Shown: in pieces, positions 47,936 through 59,390 of the stretch
How positions within the stretch are numbered: the stretch's first letter is position 1
Layout of the letters: each line of letters starts with the position of its first letter
Source of the DNA: CALHRB01 sp964473465
GTDB lineage: Bacteria > Bacteroidota > Ignavibacteria > Kapaibacteriales > UBA2268
Assembly (NCBI GenBank): GCA_964473465.1
Contig: CAYYPE010000004.1
Span: forward strand, 199,585 to 263,584
Length of the DNA stretch: 64,000 nt
Direction of reading: 5' to 3'
Position numbers and translations under genes: made by a program
The notes under the pieces: model-generated
Told to the model about the DNA's origin: nothing
Seen by the model: the letters and a program-made list of their open reading frames with translations, nothing else
Databases searched by the model: none

Positions 47936-48139
47936 TTAATTTGCTCGCTCACGTTCTGTTAAAATAGTTTTAATTCTTGCTATATCTTTTCTTAAGATTC
48001 TTAAATAAGCTGTGTCCTGTAATTGGCTCAAGGCATGTTGAAACTTTTGGTTAGAATAAGTTTCTTGTGCTTCTGCCAATAGGTTGACTAATTCTGTTGT
48101 CGTCAAATCTCTTAAATCCGATGTTTTTCTTGGTTTCAT
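47936..48139 (-). CDS. rpmC: 50S ribosomal protein L29
   Basis: 67 residues with [28 protein letters not shown] and [16 protein letters not shown], the two-helix L29 pattern. At the exit tunnel, near the SRP and trigger factor docking site. It overlaps the rplP stop by 4 bp. Confidence 0.95.
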   Translation of the reverse strand: MKPRKTSDLRDLTTTELVNLLAEAQETYSNQKFQHALSQLQDTAYLRILRKDIARIKTILTERERAN

Positions 48140-48558
48140 TGTTGCACCAAATCAATTCTACTAACAAATTTTGTTTTTATTGGTAATTTATGTGATGCAA
48201 GTCTAAGAGCTTCCTGAGCTGATTTCATAGGAACTCCGTCAACTTCGAACAGAATTCTGCCTCTTTTCACGACTGCAACCCAACCTTCGGGACTTCCCTT
48301 ACCACTTCCCTGCCTTGTTTCGGCAGGTTTTTTTGTATAGGGCTTATCAGGAAAAATTCTTATCCACAACTTACCTTCACGTTTAAGAAAACGATTGATA
48401 GCAATTCTTGCTGCTTCAATCTGCCTGTTTGTAATCCAGGCATGTTCAAGAGATTTTAATCCATATGAACCAAATGAAACAGTTGCCCCACGGTTAGCTT
48501 TACCTCTGATTCGTCCTCTTTGTGTTTTTCTATATTTTACTCTTTTTGGTGATAGCAT
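48136..48558 (-). CDS. rplP: 50S ribosomal protein L16
   Basis: 140 residues. [24 protein letters not shown] and [13 protein letters not shown] identify L16, which shapes the A-site and elbow region of the large subunit. Its stop overlaps the rpmC start (ATGA). Confidence 0.97.
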   Translation of the reverse strand: MLSPKRVKYRKTQRGRIRGKANRGATVSFGSYGLKSLEHAWITNRQIEAARIAINRFLKREGKLWIRIFPDKPYTKKPAETRQGSGKGSPEGWVAVVKRGRILFEVDGVPMKSAQEALRLASHKLPIKTKFVSRIDLVQQ

Positions 48559-48590
48559 TTTATTTGCTCACTATTAACTTATTTAATTGA

Positions 48591-49229
48591 CTAACTTTCT
48601 TGTTTTCCAATGATTTCGCCTTTGCAAATCCAGACTTTTACACCAATACTACCATAAATAGTTTGAGCGGTAGCAACTCCATAATCAATATCTGCTCTCA
48701 AAGTATGCAAGGGAATTCTTCCTTCTTTATACTGTTCGGTTCTTGCCATTTCGGCTCCACCCAATCTACCGGAACACATTAATCTGATACCAACAGCTCC
48801 CATCCTCATAGCAGATGAAACAGCCTGTTTCATAGCTCGTCTGAATGATATTCTGCCTTCTAATTGTTGTGCAATATTTTCGGCAACCAACAAAGCGTCT
48901 AATTCGGGTCTTTTAATTTCACTAATCAGTATTTTTGCCTCTTTGTTAGTTATTTTCTTTAACTCTTCTTCCAATTGGGTTATATCTTTTCCGGAACGTC
49001 CAATAATAACACCCGGACGGGATGTATTTATCGTGATTCTTAATTGTTTTGCAGTTCGCTCAACAATTATTCTCGAAACCCCGGCTTTTTTTAGTCGGTT
49101 TTTGATATAAAGCCTTACTTTGTTATCCTCTGCAATTTTTTCGGCTACATTCTTTTCATCAAACCAATTCGCATCCCATTGCCTTATAATACCTAACCTT
49201 AGTCCAATTGGATTAGTCTTCTGTCCCAA
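48591..49229 (-). CDS. rpsC: 30S ribosomal protein S3
   Basis: 212 residues: [22 protein letters not shown] at the start, a KH domain with [11 protein letters not shown] and the C-terminal [20 protein letters not shown]3 lies at the mRNA entry channel and helps helicase action. Between rplV and rplP. Confidence 0.97.
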   Translation of the reverse strand: MGQKTNPIGLRLGIIRQWDANWFDEKNVAEKIAEDNKVRLYIKNRLKKAGVSRIIVERTAKQLRITINTSRPGVIIGRSGKDITQLEEELKKITNKEAKILISEIKRPELDALLVAENIAQQLEGRISFRRAMKQAVSSAMRMGAVGIRLMCSGRLGGAEMARTEQYKEGRIPLHTLRADIDYGVATAQTIYGSIGVKVWICKGEIIGKQES

Positions 49230-49246
49230 TGATTCACTCCTCTTTA

Positions 49247-49606
49247 TTAATTTTTATTAGTTGCTACAACAATTGTTAAATGATTAGATCTTTTTCTAAT
49301 TCTATAAGCACGACCCATTGGAGCTGGTTGAATCCTTTTCATCATGGGTCCGCAATTAACGAAGCATTCTTTAACATAAACCTCTTCAGGTCTGACTGTT
49401 TTGCCGTCTTCGAAATTCGAAAGATTAGCTATTGCCGACCTCAACACTTGTTCAGCATCTTTTGCAGCCAATTTATTCGAAAATCTTAATAAAGAAAATG
49501 CTTCAGCTGCATTTTTGCCTCTTATCAAATCAATCACCAATCTCATTTTCCTTGGAGATGACCTGATAAATCTTTTAAGTGCTTTTGCTTGTAATTGATT
49601 TTCCAT
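49247..49606 (-). CDS. rplV: 50S ribosomal protein L22
   Basis: 119 residues; [22 protein letters not shown] and [17 protein letters not shown] are L22. Its extended loop lines the exit tunnel near the macrolide site. 17 bp upstream of rpsC. Confidence 0.96.
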   Translation of the reverse strand: MENQLQAKALKRFIRSSPRKMRLVIDLIRGKNAAEAFSLLRFSNKLAAKDAEQVLRSAIANLSNFEDGKTVRPEEVYVKECFVNCGPMMKRIQPAPMGRAYRIRKRSNHLTIVVATNKN

Positions 49607-49621
49607 TTTTTTCTCCTGACC

Positions 49622-49912
49622 TTACTTTTTAGCTCCGGAGCGTTGCTCTTTTCTGTGCCCCGAATGACCTCTATATGTTCTGGTGGGTGCAAATTCACCC
49701 AATTTATGACCAACCATATTTTCGGTTATGTAAACCGGTATAAATTTTTGTCCGTTATGAACTGCAATAGTATGCCCAACGAAATCGGGAGTAATTGTCG
49801 AAGCTCTCGACCATGTCTTGATAACCTGCTTTTTGGATGCTTGATTTAAAGCATCTATCTTTTTTTGAAGTTTATAATAAACAAAATAACCTTTTTTTAA
49901 TGACCTTGACAT
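49622..49912 (-). CDS. rpsS: 30S ribosomal protein S19
   Basis: 96 residues: [19 protein letters not shown] and [20 protein letters not shown]19 with S13 forms a head complex that touches the A-site finger. It is 13 bp after rplB. Confidence 0.96.
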   Translation of the reverse strand: MSRSLKKGYFVYYKLQKKIDALNQASKKQVIKTWSRASTITPDFVGHTIAVHNGQKFIPVYITENMVGHKLGEFAPTRTYRGHSGHRKEQRSGAKK

Positions 49913-49925
49913 ATTACTTCCCTAA

Positions 49926-50762
49926 TTAACCTTTTCTTGAACGAATTATATGTTTATTTGATAGTTTTCTTTTCTTTCTTGTTTTCAAACCTTTGGCATA
50001 CTGTCCCCAAGGTGATTCAGGATGCTGTCTGCCACCGCCTGATTTTGATGTTCCCTCGCCACCGCCCATTGGATGGTCTATCGGGTTCATTGCCATACCT
50101 CGGGTTTGTGGTCTAATACCAAGCCATCTGCTTCTTCCGGCTTTTCCTAACATAATGTTTTCTTTCTCAGCGTTTCCGACAGTTCCAAGTGTTGCATAGC
50201 AATTTGATGGAACCATTCTGATTTCGCCTGAGGGTAATTTCAACTGAGCAAATTTCTCATCAACAGCAACCAATTGAACTGATGCCCCGGCACTTCTTGC
50301 AATTTGTCCGCCTTTACCGGGCTTAAGTTCAACATTATGAACAAACAATCCAACGGGTATTCTATACAACGGCAAGGCATTTCCATCTTTGAATTCAGCA
50401 TTTGGTCCGGCTACAATTACATCACCGACTTTAATTTTGGCATGTGCTAAAATATACCTTCGTTCGCCATCTTCATACTTTACCAATGCAATCCTGCAGG
50501 ATCGGTTCGGGTCGTACTCAATTGTCTCAACGGTAGCAGGTATATCCAGTTTATTCCTCTTGAAGTCAATAATTCTGTAATTTCTTTTATGCCCACCGCC
50601 TCTGTGACGCGATGTAATCCTTCCGGTATTGTTCCTACCACCCGTTTTTTTCAATGGTACAACCAGAGGCATATAAGGTTTATCAGTAGTAACTTCACTA
50701 AAATCACTTACTGAGTAGCCTCTTGTTCCCGGTGTTATTGGTTTTAATTGTCTTAGTCCCAT
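49926..50762 (-). CDS. rplB: 50S ribosomal protein L2
   Basis: 278 residues. The active-site proximal segment [12 protein letters not shown] and [18 protein letters not shown] are conserved, with the histidine of the NPxDHP motif that is required for peptidyl transfer. Standard length. Between rplW and rpsS. Confidence 0.97.
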   Translation of the reverse strand: MGLRQLKPITPGTRGYSVSDFSEVTTDKPYMPLVVPLKKTGGRNNTGRITSRHRGGGHKRNYRIIDFKRNKLDIPATVETIEYDPNRSCRIALVKYEDGERRYILAHAKIKVGDVIVAGPNAEFKDGNALPLYRIPVGLFVHNVELKPGKGGQIARSAGASVQLVAVDEKFAQLKLPSGEIRMVPSNCYATLGTVGNAEKENIMLGKAGRSRWLGIRPQTRGMAMNPIDHPMGGGEGTSKSGGGRQHPESPWGQYAKGLKTRKKRKLSNKHIIRSRKG

Positions 50763-50788
50763 TTTTTCAATCCGTATTTTGTTTTAAT

Positions 50789-51088
50789 TTAAGTTCCTTG
50801 TGCTCCGGATACGATGTCAATAGTTTGTCCAGCTTTTAAAGTAACATAGGCTTTTTTCTTCAAAGGCGTCTTACCTTTGATAAGGCCTCTTCGGGTAATT
50901 CTGGATTTAATTTTACCTTTTAGTCTGACCGTTCTAATGCTGGTAACATTAACGTCAAAAAGTTTTTCTATTGACTTTTTAATTTCAATTTTGTTACTAT
51001 TAGGATTAACTTCAAAAACATATTGTCCTTTTTCGCCTAACTTTGTGGCTTTTTCTGTAATAACCGGTTTTTTTACAATTTCCTTCAT
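50789..51088 (-). CDS. rplW: 50S ribosomal protein L23
   Basis: 99 residues with IVKKPVITEKATKLGEKGQYVFEV and the IRTVRLKGK region. At the tunnel exit, where SRP and trigger factor bind. It overlaps no neighbour; 14 bp from rplD. Confidence 0.95.
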   Translation of the reverse strand: MKEIVKKPVITEKATKLGEKGQYVFEVNPNSNKIEIKKSIEKLFDVNVTSIRTVRLKGKIKSRITRRGLIKGKTPLKKKAYVTLKAGQTIDIVSGAQGT

Positions 51089-51102
51089 AAACGTTAATCC
51101 CT

Positions 51103-51729
51103 TTAGTTATTAAAAGTATTATAGATAGTATCTAAGGCACTTTTAAAAATCACAAGCTTTTTATGTGATAAAATATCATAAGTCGAAATCTTATCAGCAG
51201 GTAAAATGGATAAATTATTGATATTTCTTGCTGATAAATATAATCTTTCATTGTAATCCGGCATTAATACCAGGGTTTTCTCGCCATATAACTTGATATT
51301 TTTAAGGAACTCAGCAAAATATTTTGTTTTAATTTCTTCGACATTAAAATCATCAACGAAAACTATGTTCTGCTCTGAAAATCTAAGAGAAAGAGCTGAC
51401 TTCCTTGCTAATCTTTTTAATTGCTTAGTAATTTTAAGTGTATATTTGTGAGGCTTTGGACCGTGAATAGTTCCGCCTCCAACCCAAAGAGGAGATCTTG
51501 TAGAGCCTGCTCTTGCTGTTCCACGACCTTTTTGCCTCCAAGGCTTTTTTCCTCCTCCAGAGACTTCGTCTCGCACTTTAGTCTTGTGTGTTCCCTGTCT
51601 GCCATTAGCTAAATAGACAACCACCGACTGATGCATTGCGTGTTCGTTTGGTTCAACCCCAAAAACGTCATCGCGAAGATCAATATCGCCTACCTGATTT
51701 CCTTCCCTATTATATAATTCTGCTAACAT
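51103..51729 (-). CDS. rplD: 50S ribosomal protein L4
   Basis: 208 residues: the loop region RQKGRGTARAGSTRSPLWVGGG is L4. Its extended loop reaches the exit tunnel; in other bacteria free L4 represses its own operon. Follows rplC by 9 bp. Confidence 0.97.
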   Translation of the reverse strand: MLAELYNREGNQVGDIDLRDDVFGVEPNEHAMHQSVVVYLANGRQGTHKTKVRDEVSGGGKKPWRQKGRGTARAGSTRSPLWVGGGTIHGPKPHKYTLKITKQLKRLARKSALSLRFSEQNIVFVDDFNVEEIKTKYFAEFLKNIKLYGEKTLVLMPDYNERLYLSARNINNLSILPADKISTYDILSHKKLVIFKSALDTIYNTFNN

Positions 51730-51738
51730 TTTAGTGCC

Positions 51739-52362
51739 TTATTGCTTAACAATTTCTAAAATTGTATTGACACCACCCGGAACACTTCCTTTGATAATCA
51801 GAACATTTTGTTCCGGAAGAATATCAACAACTTCCAAATTTCTGACAGTAGTTCTTTTGCCGCCCATTCTTCCAGCCATTCTCAAGCCTTTGAAAACACG
51901 AGAAGGATAAGAAGAAGAGCCAATTGACCCGGGAGCCCTTACTCTGTCTGACTGTCCGTGAGTTGTCATTCCAATACCACCAAAGTGATGACGTTTGACA
52001 ACTCCCTGAAAACCTCTTCCTTTGCTTAATCCGGTGACTTTTACTTTATCACCTTTCTTAAACTGCTCAACATTTAATTCCTGACCAACGGAGAAATCTC
52101 CATTGAAATCTCTGAATTCTTTGAGGTGTTTTAGAGGGTCCAAGCTATTCTTCTTGAAGTGCCCAAGTTCAGGTTTATTAACCCTTTTGGGTGACTTCTT
52201 TTCGAAACCGACCTGAATAGCCTTGTAGCCGTCTTTTTCAGGAGTCTTTATCTGGACAATCGGGCAAGGACCAGCTTCGATCACCGTACAGGGAATATGA
52301 ACACCTGCTTCGGTGAATATACTTGTCATTCCAACCTTTTTACCTAATATCGCTGCGTTCAT
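51739..52362 (-). CDS. rplC: 50S ribosomal protein L3
   Basis: 207 residues; GLSKGRGFQGVVKRHHFGG, GSIGSSSYPSRVFKGLRMAG and RTTVRNLEVV are L3, which contacts the peptidyl transferase centre and begins assembly of the large subunit. It lies 12 bp after rpsJ. Confidence 0.97.
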   Translation of the reverse strand: MNAAILGKKVGMTSIFTEAGVHIPCTVIEAGPCPIVQIKTPEKDGYKAIQVGFEKKSPKRVNKPELGHFKKNSLDPLKHLKEFRDFNGDFSVGQELNVEQFKKGDKVKVTGLSKGRGFQGVVKRHHFGGIGMTTHGQSDRVRAPGSIGSSSYPSRVFKGLRMAGRMGGKRTTVRNLEVVDILPEQNVLIIKGSVPGGVNTILEIVKQ

Positions 52363-52374
52363 TTGAAAACTCCT

Positions 52375-52686
52375 TTAAACTTTTACCTCAACATCAACGC
52401 CTGCGGGGATCTCCAGCCTCATAAGGGCGTCAATTGTCTTTTGGGTCGAGCTGAATATATCAATTAATCTTTTGTGAACCCTTGCCTCAAACTGCTCTCT
52501 TGATTTTTTGTCAACATGAGGAGAGCGTAAAACTGTGTAAATTGTCTTCTGTGTGGGCAACGGTATTGGTCCGGAAACCACTGCACCAGTTTGCTTCACA
52601 GTTCTGACAATTCTTTCCGATGACTTATCAATCAAGTTATGGTCATAGGATTTTAATTTTATTCTTATTCTTTGTGTTGTAGCCAC
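52375..52686 (-). CDS. rpsJ: 30S ribosomal protein S10 (GTG start)
   Basis: 103 residues reading [17 protein letters not shown] after a GTG start with GGAG six bases before it; this is the normal length for S10. The ATG at 52737 in the same frame would add 17 residues encoded by the tuf terminator hairpin, which homologues lack. S10 also serves as NusE in antitermination. First gene of the S10 operon. Confidence 0.95.
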   Translation of the reverse strand: MATTQRIRIKLKSYDHNLIDKSSERIVRTVKQTGAVVSGPIPLPTQKTIYTVLRSPHVDKKSREQFEARVHKRLIDIFSSTQKTIDALMRLEIPAGVDVEVKV

Positions 52687-52697
52687 ATTCAACTCCG

Positions 52698-52735
52698 AAA
52701 AAAAATTAGCCGAGCCTTTTTCTCTAAGGCTCGGC
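52698..52735 (-). terminator. Intrinsic terminator or attenuator between tuf and rpsJ
   Basis: Perfect 10-bp stem GCCGAGCCTT / AAGGCTCGGC with a 7-nt loop, then on the minus strand TAA followed by eight T. It starts 8 bp after the tuf stop and ends 12 bp before the rpsJ start. It should end the str operon transcript, or act as an attenuator for the S10 operon. Confidence 0.9.
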
Positions 52736-52742
52736 ATTTGAA

Positions 52743-53954
52743 TTATTCAATGATTTTTGTTACAACTCCTGCACCAACTGTTCTGCCACCTTCACGGATA
52801 GCAAATCTAAGTCCTTCTTCCATAGCAACCGGGGTAATCAGTTCGATAGAAATTTTGTCTAAGTTATCCCCAGGCATAACCATTTCTACTCCAGCAGGTA
52901 AGTTCAATACACCTGTTACGTCAGTTGTTCTAAAATAGAACTGTGGTCTATATCCACTGAAAAATGGTGTATGTCTTCCACCTTCATCTTTGCTCAGAAC
53001 GTAAACCTGTGCGTCAAATTTATGGTGTGGTGTGATTGTGCCAGGTTTGGCAATAACCATACCTCTTTCGAGTTCTTTTTTATCAATACCTCGGAGCAAA
53101 AGACCAACGTTGTCACCGGCTCTTCCTTCGTCGAGTAGCTTTCGGAACATTTCGATCCCTGTAACGGTTGTCTTTTTATGAAGCCCGAATCCTACGATTT
53201 CGACTTCTTCTCCAACTTTGATGATACCTCTTTCAACTCTACCGGTTCCAACAGTTCCTCTACCAGTAATGGAGAAAACATCTTCGACAGGCATAAGGAA
53301 GGGTTTGTCTATATCACGCTGGGGTGTTGGGATGTATTCATCAACAGCGTCCATTAATTTATAAATACACTGCAATCTTTCATCATCAGGACTTGTTGAT
53401 GGGTCGGTTCCAGCCTCCAGAGCCTGTAAAGCAGAGCCGGGTATGATTGGAATTTCATCGCCGGGAAATTCATATTTACTAAGAAGCTCCCTGAGTTCGA
53501 TTTCGATCAATTCAATTAATTCTGGATCGGCTATATCAACCTTATTCATAAATACAACTATTCTTGGAACCCCAACCTGACGTGCAAGCAGAATGTGTTC
53601 TCTTGTTTGTGGCATTGGACCATCATCAGCAGCACAAACTAAAATAGCACCATCCATCTGAGCAGCACCGGTGATCATGTTTTTTATATAATCAGCGTGT
53701 CCGGGGCAGTCAACGTGGGCATAGTGCCTTTTGTCAGTTTCATATTCAACGTGGGCAGTAGCAATTGTGATTCCTCTTGCCTTTTCTTCTGGGGCATTAT
53801 CAATTGAATCAAAGGTTCTAACTGATGTATTAGTGCCTTTTTTTGCAAGTGCCATAGTTATTGCTGCAGTCAATGTGGTCTTGCCGTGGTCAACGTGACC
53901 AATGGTGCCAACATTGATGTGTGGTTTGGAACGATCAAATTTTTCCTTAGCCAT
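52743..53954 (-). CDS. tuf: Translation elongation factor Tu
   Basis: 403 residues. GTPase domain motifs [23 protein letters not shown] and NKVD are intact, followed by domains II and [16 protein letters not shown] and [12 protein letters not shown] are typical. Delivers aminoacyl-tRNA to the ribosome. It follows the second EF-G by 49 bp; a terminator follows its stop. Confidence 0.98.
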   Translation of the reverse strand: MAKEKFDRSKPHINVGTIGHVDHGKTTLTAAITMALAKKGTNTSVRTFDSIDNAPEEKARGITIATAHVEYETDKRHYAHVDCPGHADYIKNMITGAAQMDGAILVCAADDGPMPQTREHILLARQVGVPRIVVFMNKVDIADPELIELIEIELRELLSKYEFPGDEIPIIPGSALQALEAGTDPSTSPDDERLQCIYKLMDAVDEYIPTPQRDIDKPFLMPVEDVFSITGRGTVGTGRVERGIIKVGEEVEIVGFGLHKKTTVTGIEMFRKLLDEGRAGDNVGLLLRGIDKKELERGMVIAKPGTITPHHKFDAQVYVLSKDEGGRHTPFFSGYRPQFYFRTTDVTGVLNLPAGVEMVMPGDNLDKISIELITPVAMEEGLRFAIREGGRTVGAGVVTKIIE

Positions 53955-54003
53955 TTTTTAGCTCCTATTTTCTTTATTAAAAAACAATAAAAATTATTCT
54001 AAT

Positions 54004-56064
54004 TTAATTATACGTTTGAGATTTTATTAAAGCAGGTTCATAATGTGAGAATGTCATTGTATAGCTTGCTCGTCCCTGACTAATGGATCTTAATTTGGTT
54101 ACGTATCCAAACATTTCTGAAAGCGGTGCAATACTTTTGACAATCTGCACATTTCCTCTTTGAGTTATTCCCTCTATTTTTCCCCTTCTTGAATTTAAAT
54201 CGGAAATTATATCGCCAATATATATTTCTGGTGATACTACTTCCACTTCGAAGAAGGGTTCCAGCAAAATTGATTCTGCTTTCCTTATTCCATCTTTTAA
54301 TGCAATTGAAGAAGCTATCTGATTCCCAAGTTCTGTTGATTTTTCTGGATCATAATTAACTTTTTCAATAGTTATCTTGATATCTACAAGTGGATATCCA
54401 TTTGGTCCAACCTGAGCTGCTTCCCTGATACCTTTTTCGATTGCATTCTGATACATTTTGTTTACCTGAACATCTGGATTGTTATTCTGGATTGTGATCC
54501 CACTTCCTTTTTCTCCGGGTTCAATTGTCAGAACAACATTTCCATACTGCATTTTTCCGTTTATTTGATTTTCGAATATTCCTTCCTGTCTAATTTTCTT
54601 GCTTACTGTTTCTCTGTAACTAACCTGAGGTTTTCCGGCTTTTGCCTTTATATTAAACTCTCTTTTCAATCTATCAACTATAATCTCAAGATGAAGTTCG
54701 CCCACTCCGCTTATCAAAATTTCACCGCTGTCATCATCAATCCTGTATTTGAAAGTTGGATCTTCATCGGATAACTTTGCCAAACACTCTATCATCTTAT
54801 CCCGTTCTGCAATGGTAGAAGCTTCAAGACTTTGATTAATTACAGGTTCTGAAAAACTTATTTTTTCGAATACTATCTGATGTTTTTGGTCGCAAAGAGT
54901 ATCACCAGTTCTTGTTAGTTTCAAATCTGGAATAGCTACTATATCGCCTGTGAAAGCTTCCTGAATTTCTTCTTTTTTATTTGCCTGAATTTTTAATATC
55001 TTGTTTATTCTTTCTCTTTTGCCTATACTGCTTATCATGACTGCTTCGCCAGTATGAAGTGTTCCTGAATATATTCTTATGAAAGTCAATCTTTTCAAAA
55101 ATGGGTCTGTTAAAACCTTAAAAGCTAATGCCGAGAAAGGCTCTTCGTCATCAGGCTTTCTTTTAATTATTTTATTGTTATCATTAACATCATAACCGGG
55201 ATATTCTTTAAGATCTAAAGGTGAAGGCAAATAATCCAGCACAGCATCAAGCAATGGCTGAACTCCAATCCCTTTCTTTGATGAACCACAAAAAACAGGT
55301 ATAATTTTTTGGGATAAGGTCGAATTTCTTAGTGATTTTTTTATCTCATCATTGCTGATTTCATTACCATCTAAATATTTTTGTAATAAATGGTCATCAT
55401 TTTCAGCAACTGACTCAATTAACTTTGCCCGATTTGTTTCTGCCGTTTCAAGCAATTCAACTGGTATATCCTTAGATTCGAAAATCAAACCTTTCGACTC
55501 ATCATCAAAGTACAAGGCTCGCATTTCAATCAGGTCAATTATTCCTTCGAAATTCTCCTCGGCTCCTATTGGAATGAACACAGGAACAGGATTAGCATTC
55601 AGTTTTTCTCTCATCATAGTGATTACTCTTCCGAAATCGGCACCCATTCTGTCCATCTTGTTCACATAAGCTATTCTCGGAACATTATAGGCATCAGCTT
55701 GATGCCACACAGTTTCGGATTGGGGTTCAACTCCCCCGACAGCACAAAAAACGGCTATCGCACCATCCAACACTCTAAGCGATCTCTGAACTTCGGCAGT
55801 AAAGTCAACATGTCCCGGAGTATCAATAATATTTATCTTATGATCTATCCAGTAACAGGTTGTTGCGGCAGACATAATGGTAATGCCTCTTTCCTTTTCC
55901 TGCTCCATATAGTCCGTAAATGCAGTTCCATCATCAACTTCGCCTACTTTATGGAGGAAACCTGTGTAAAATAAAATTCTCTCTGTAGTAGTTGTTTTAC
56001 CAGCATCTATATGTGCCATTATACCGATGTTTCTTGTTCTCGATAATGGCAATGTGCGTGGCAT
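54004..56064 (-). CDS. fusA: Elongation factor G, copy in the canonical position
   Basis: 686 residues. GTPase motifs [24 protein letters not shown] and NKMD, then the domain IV and V regions ending [12 protein letters not shown]. It lies between rpsG and tuf, the classical fusA position. It differs clearly from the other EF-G of the window (57143-59233): for example [22 protein letters not shown], where the other has [12 protein letters not shown]. One may carry translocation, the other ribosome recycling; which is which cannot be settled from sequence by eye. Confidence 0.95.
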   Translation of the reverse strand: MPRTLPLSRTRNIGIMAHIDAGKTTTTERILFYTGFLHKVGEVDDGTAFTDYMEQEKERGITIMSAATTCYWIDHKINIIDTPGHVDFTAEVQRSLRVLDGAIAVFCAVGGVEPQSETVWHQADAYNVPRIAYVNKMDRMGADFGRVITMMREKLNANPVPVFIPIGAEENFEGIIDLIEMRALYFDDESKGLIFESKDIPVELLETAETNRAKLIESVAENDDHLLQKYLDGNEISNDEIKKSLRNSTLSQKIIPVFCGSSKKGIGVQPLLDAVLDYLPSPLDLKEYPGYDVNDNNKIIKRKPDDEEPFSALAFKVLTDPFLKRLTFIRIYSGTLHTGEAVMISSIGKRERINKILKIQANKKEEIQEAFTGDIVAIPDLKLTRTGDTLCDQKHQIVFEKISFSEPVINQSLEASTIAERDKMIECLAKLSDEDPTFKYRIDDDSGEILISGVGELHLEIIVDRLKREFNIKAKAGKPQVSYRETVSKKIRQEGIFENQINGKMQYGNVVLTIEPGEKGSGITIQNNNPDVQVNKMYQNAIEKGIREAAQVGPNGYPLVDIKITIEKVNYDPEKSTELGNQIASSIALKDGIRKAESILLEPFFEVEVVSPEIYIGDIISDLNSRRGKIEGITQRGNVQIVKSIAPLSEMFGYVTKLRSISQGRASYTMTFSHYEPALIKSQTYN

Positions 56065-56104
56065 AACAATCCTTCAGCATATCAATTGACAAATAACGTA
56101 AAAA

Positions 56105-56572
56105 TTACCATTTAAAATGAGCAAAAGCTTTGTTTGCTTCAGCCATTCTGTGAGTATCTTCTTTTTTCTTAACAGCAGAGCCTTCATTATTGGCTGCTGC
56201 CATTAATTCGGCTGCTAATTTTGCCGAAAAACTTTTATCCCGACGAGCAGATGCGTATGTTTTCAGCCATCTGATTGCAAGAGCAATTTTCCTTTCTTCC
56301 CTTACTTCTACTGGTACCTGATAAGTAGCACCTCCAACTCTTCTTGACCTGACTTCAATAAATGGTGCTACATTCCCCAAAGCCTTTCTGAAAACTTCCA
56401 AAGGGGATTGCTTTGTTCTTTGCTCGATAATATCAAATGCATCGTAAACACACCTTCTGGCTGTGTTTTTCTTTCCCTGCAACATAACGCTATTAATAAA
56501 CTTCGATACGATTATATCGTTATATTTTGGATCTGGTATTACCCTTCTTTTTTCTGCTCTTTTCTTTCTCAT
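56105..56572 (-). CDS. rpsG: 30S ribosomal protein S7
   Basis: 155 residues; [17 protein letters not shown] and [24 protein letters not shown] are S7. Primary binder of the 16S 3' domain, at the E site. It is 45 bp after rpsL and 40 bp before the second EF-G. Confidence 0.97.
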   Translation of the reverse strand: MRKKRAEKRRVIPDPKYNDIIVSKFINSVMLQGKKNTARRCVYDAFDIIEQRTKQSPLEVFRKALGNVAPFIEVRSRRVGGATYQVPVEVREERKIALAIRWLKTYASARRDKSFSAKLAAELMAAANNEGSAVKKKEDTHRMAEANKAFAHFKW

Positions 56573-56617
56573 TATAAATATCTTATTAAAATTGATTTCA
56601 ATTTAATTTTTTATTTA

Positions 56618-57007
56618 TTACTTTTTAGCAGCTCCTGCTTTTGGTTTCTTGGAACCATATTTTGAACGCCCCTGTTTTCTTCCTTCAACGCCCTGTGTGT
56701 CTGCAGTGCCTCTGATAACATGATATCTCACGCCGGGCAAATCTTTCACTCTACCGCCACGAATATATACCAATGAGTGTTCTTGCAGATTATGTCCCTC
56801 GCCCGGAATATATGAAGTTACTTCAAAACCTGATGTCAACCTGACACGGGCAACTTTTCTTAATGCTGAGTTTGGCTTTTTAGGAGTTGTTGTATAAACT
56901 CTGGTACACACACCCCGCCTTTGAGGACAAGATGCTAAAGCCGGTGATTTACTTTTGTAAACAATCTTCCTTCTTGGTTTTCTAATCAGCTGACTTATTG
57001 TCGGCAC
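56618..57007 (-). CDS. rpsL: 30S ribosomal protein S12
   Basis: 129 residues. [19 protein letters not shown] contains the conserved Lys42/43 region and [15 protein letters not shown] the conserved Lys near 88-90, so no streptomycin-resistance substitution is apparent. S12 monitors codon pairing in the decoding centre. It begins the rpsL-rpsG-EF-G-tuf unit, with its own promoter in the 135-bp gap. Confidence 0.97.
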   Translation of the reverse strand: MPTISQLIRKPRRKIVYKSKSPALASCPQRRGVCTRVYTTTPKKPNSALRKVARVRLTSGFEVTSYIPGEGHNLQEHSLVYIRGGRVKDLPGVRYHVIRGTADTQGVEGRKQGRSKYGSKKPKAGAAKK

Positions 57008-57050
57008 TTATTTAACTCCTAAAAAAGTAAAAAAAATCTGTTAGAGCCTA

Positions 57051-57082
57051 CAAATTTAATGAAAATTTAACATTAATGCAAA
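57051..57082 (-). promoter_or_regulatory. Bacteroidota-type promoter for the rpsL operon
   Basis: On the minus strand TTTG (57082-57079) and TAAATTTG (57058-57051) are 20 bp apart, matching the Bacteroidota consensus TTTG-N19-21-TAnnTTTG. The predicted start lies about 40 bp before the rpsL ATG. Confidence 0.7.
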
Positions 57083-57142
57083 TTTCTTATAAATTTTTTC
57101 ATGTATAAAATAAATTTTTTTGAAAAAAAATAATTTTATTTC

Positions 57143-59233
57143 TTATTTCCCGGCTTTTGCTTTTTTATATTCCTCAATCAATTGCTCTTGAACATTTCTC
57201 GGAACGGGTGCATATTTTAAAAACTCCATTGTAAATTCTCCCTTTCCTTGAGTAGCACCACGCAAATCCGAAGAATATCCAAACATTTCACTTAATGGAA
57301 CCTCGGCATTGACTATAGCATAACCAGTTTCAATTGTTGTATTTACTATAACCCCTCTTCTTTGATTTATCTGTCCGATAATTACTCCCTGAAATTCATC
57401 TGGTGCTGATGTTTCTAACTTCATTATTGGTTCTAATATTATGGGTTTAGCAGCAACTAATGCCTCTTTCATTGCATATCTTGATGCCAATCTGAACGCC
57501 ATTTCTGATGAATCCACTGGGTGGGTTTGTCCGTCATTAAGAACAATACGAACATTAACAACAGGCTGCTCTATTAACACTCCACTTGCTACCTGATCTT
57601 GAAATCCTTTATCGCAACCCGGAATAAATTCTCGTGAAATAACACCTCCAACAACAGCATCAACGAATTCATATTCTTTTCCTTCTTCAGCAGGTATAGG
57701 TTCAATATATCCTGCTACTCTTGCGAATTGACCTGAGCCACCGGTTTGTTTTTTATGAGTATAATTATATTCAGCCCTTTGAGTAATTGTTTCCCTGTAT
57801 GCAACTTTTGGTTTTCCAACAACAACATCACAGTTATATTCTCTTTTAATTCTTTCAATATAAATCTCAAGATGAAGTTCACCCATGCCTTTAATTATTG
57901 TCTCATTGCTTTCTTCGTCCCTATAAACCTGAAACGTAGGGTCTTCCTTCTGGAATCTGTTCAAAGCTTTTGAAAAATTCACCTGAGCAGTCTTTTCTTT
58001 TGGTGCCACTGAAAGTTCAATAACTGGTTTAGGCACAAACATAGAAGTCATTGAATAATTTATTGTTCCATCGGTAAATGTATCGCCTGAGGAACATTCT
58101 ACTCCAAACATAGCAACTATATCCCCCGCAACAGCTTCTTCAATATCATGCATCTCTTTGGCATGCATTCGGACTAATCTTGGAACCTTGACTTTCTTCT
58201 TCGTTTTTGCGTTTGTAATAAAATCGCCTTTCTTGACGCTACCCTGATAAATTCGCATATAAGTCAGCTGTCCGAAGCGACCGTCCTCCAATTTAAAAGC
58301 AAGACCTATGAATGGTTTGTTTGGGTTTGCTTCAAGGGTTACTCGTGCTTCATTATTATCAAGATCAAGAGCCTCATTAACTTTATCAAGTGGGCTTGGC
58401 AAAAACATACCCACTCCATCAAGCATCAATTGAATACCCTTATTTCTCTTGGCAGTACCAACAAAAACAGGAGTTGTATGCAAACCTATTGTTGCTTTCC
58501 TTAAAACCGGGATAATTTCCTCAGTCGAAACAAATTCATCGCCCAAAAATTTCTCTGCAATGACGTCATCATAATCTGCGAGCGCTTCAACAATTTGTAG
58601 TCTCCTGTAATCAGCTTCTTCCCTTAGCCCTTCTGGAATTTCTTCTTCCCTTACTATTTCACCATTAGAACCATCAAAATAGACTGCCTTCATCTTCAAA
58701 AGGTCAACCACCCCCTCGAACTGCTCCTCGAGACCTATTGGCATTGTCAAAAGAACAGGCTTCAAATTCAATTTTTCCTGAAGTTGAGCAACAACTCTGT
58801 CAGGATTTGCTCCCGAACGGTCAACTTTGTTAATAAAAGCAATACGGGGGACATTATACCTTCTCATCTGTCTTTCCACAGTCATTGTCTGGCTTTGAAC
58901 GCCGGCTACTGAGCATAAAACAAGAACAGCACCATCAAGAACCCTTAACGATCTTTCAACCTCAACAGTAAAATCAATATGACCGGGTGTATCAATAAGA
59001 TTTATATGATAATCACCCCATTCACAATAAGTAGCAGCGGATTGTATTGTGATTCCCTTTTCTCTCTCGAGATCCATTGAATCCATTGTTGGACCTGCAC
59101 CGCTCTTGTCCCTTACTTCTATCATCTGGTGAATTTTGCCTGTGTAGTACAAAATCCTTTCGCTCAAAGTTGTTTTGCCAGAATCAATGTGGGCGGCAAT
59201 CCCGATGTTCCTAATTTTAGTAATGTCATTCAT
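57143..59233 (-). CDS. Elongation factor G paralogue resembling mitochondrial EFG1/spdEFG1
   Basis: 696 residues. The G1 motif [66 protein letters not shown] and [14 protein letters not shown] follow human GFM1 and spdEFG1-type factors more closely than the usual EF-G. Domains II-V are complete. Upstream of rpsL in the str gene order but with a 135-bp gap and its own leader. Probably carries translocation while the other copy may specialise in recycling; this is an inference from the family. Confidence 0.93.
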   Translation of the reverse strand: MNDITKIRNIGIAAHIDSGKTTLSERILYYTGKIHQMIEVRDKSGAGPTMDSMDLEREKGITIQSAATYCEWGDYHINLIDTPGHIDFTVEVERSLRVLDGAVLVLCSVAGVQSQTMTVERQMRRYNVPRIAFINKVDRSGANPDRVVAQLQEKLNLKPVLLTMPIGLEEQFEGVVDLLKMKAVYFDGSNGEIVREEEIPEGLREEADYRRLQIVEALADYDDVIAEKFLGDEFVSTEEIIPVLRKATIGLHTTPVFVGTAKRNKGIQLMLDGVGMFLPSPLDKVNEALDLDNNEARVTLEANPNKPFIGLAFKLEDGRFGQLTYMRIYQGSVKKGDFITNAKTKKKVKVPRLVRMHAKEMHDIEEAVAGDIVAMFGVECSSGDTFTDGTINYSMTSMFVPKPVIELSVAPKEKTAQVNFSKALNRFQKEDPTFQVYRDEESNETIIKGMGELHLEIYIERIKREYNCDVVVGKPKVAYRETITQRAEYNYTHKKQTGGSGQFARVAGYIEPIPAEEGKEYEFVDAVVGGVISREFIPGCDKGFQDQVASGVLIEQPVVNVRIVLNDGQTHPVDSSEMAFRLASRYAMKEALVAAKPIILEPIMKLETSAPDEFQGVIIGQINQRRGVIVNTTIETGYAIVNAEVPLSEMFGYSSDLRGATQGKGEFTMEFLKYAPVPRNVQEQLIEEYKKAKAGK

Positions 59234-59390
59234 ATAAAAAAACCAAAGTTGTTATTATCTTTTTTTTTAAAAGTCAATAAAGAAAAGTTTAAAACGAATA
59301 AAATGGAAATTATTTTATGGAATCTTATAAACAAATTTTATTAATGCTTTTCTTCTTGACAAGTTTTAAAAAAACAACAACAATTCTCCA

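Noticed and set aside
52687..52737. N-terminal extension of S10
   Set aside because: Its codons form the tuf terminator hairpin and homologues start at the GTG.
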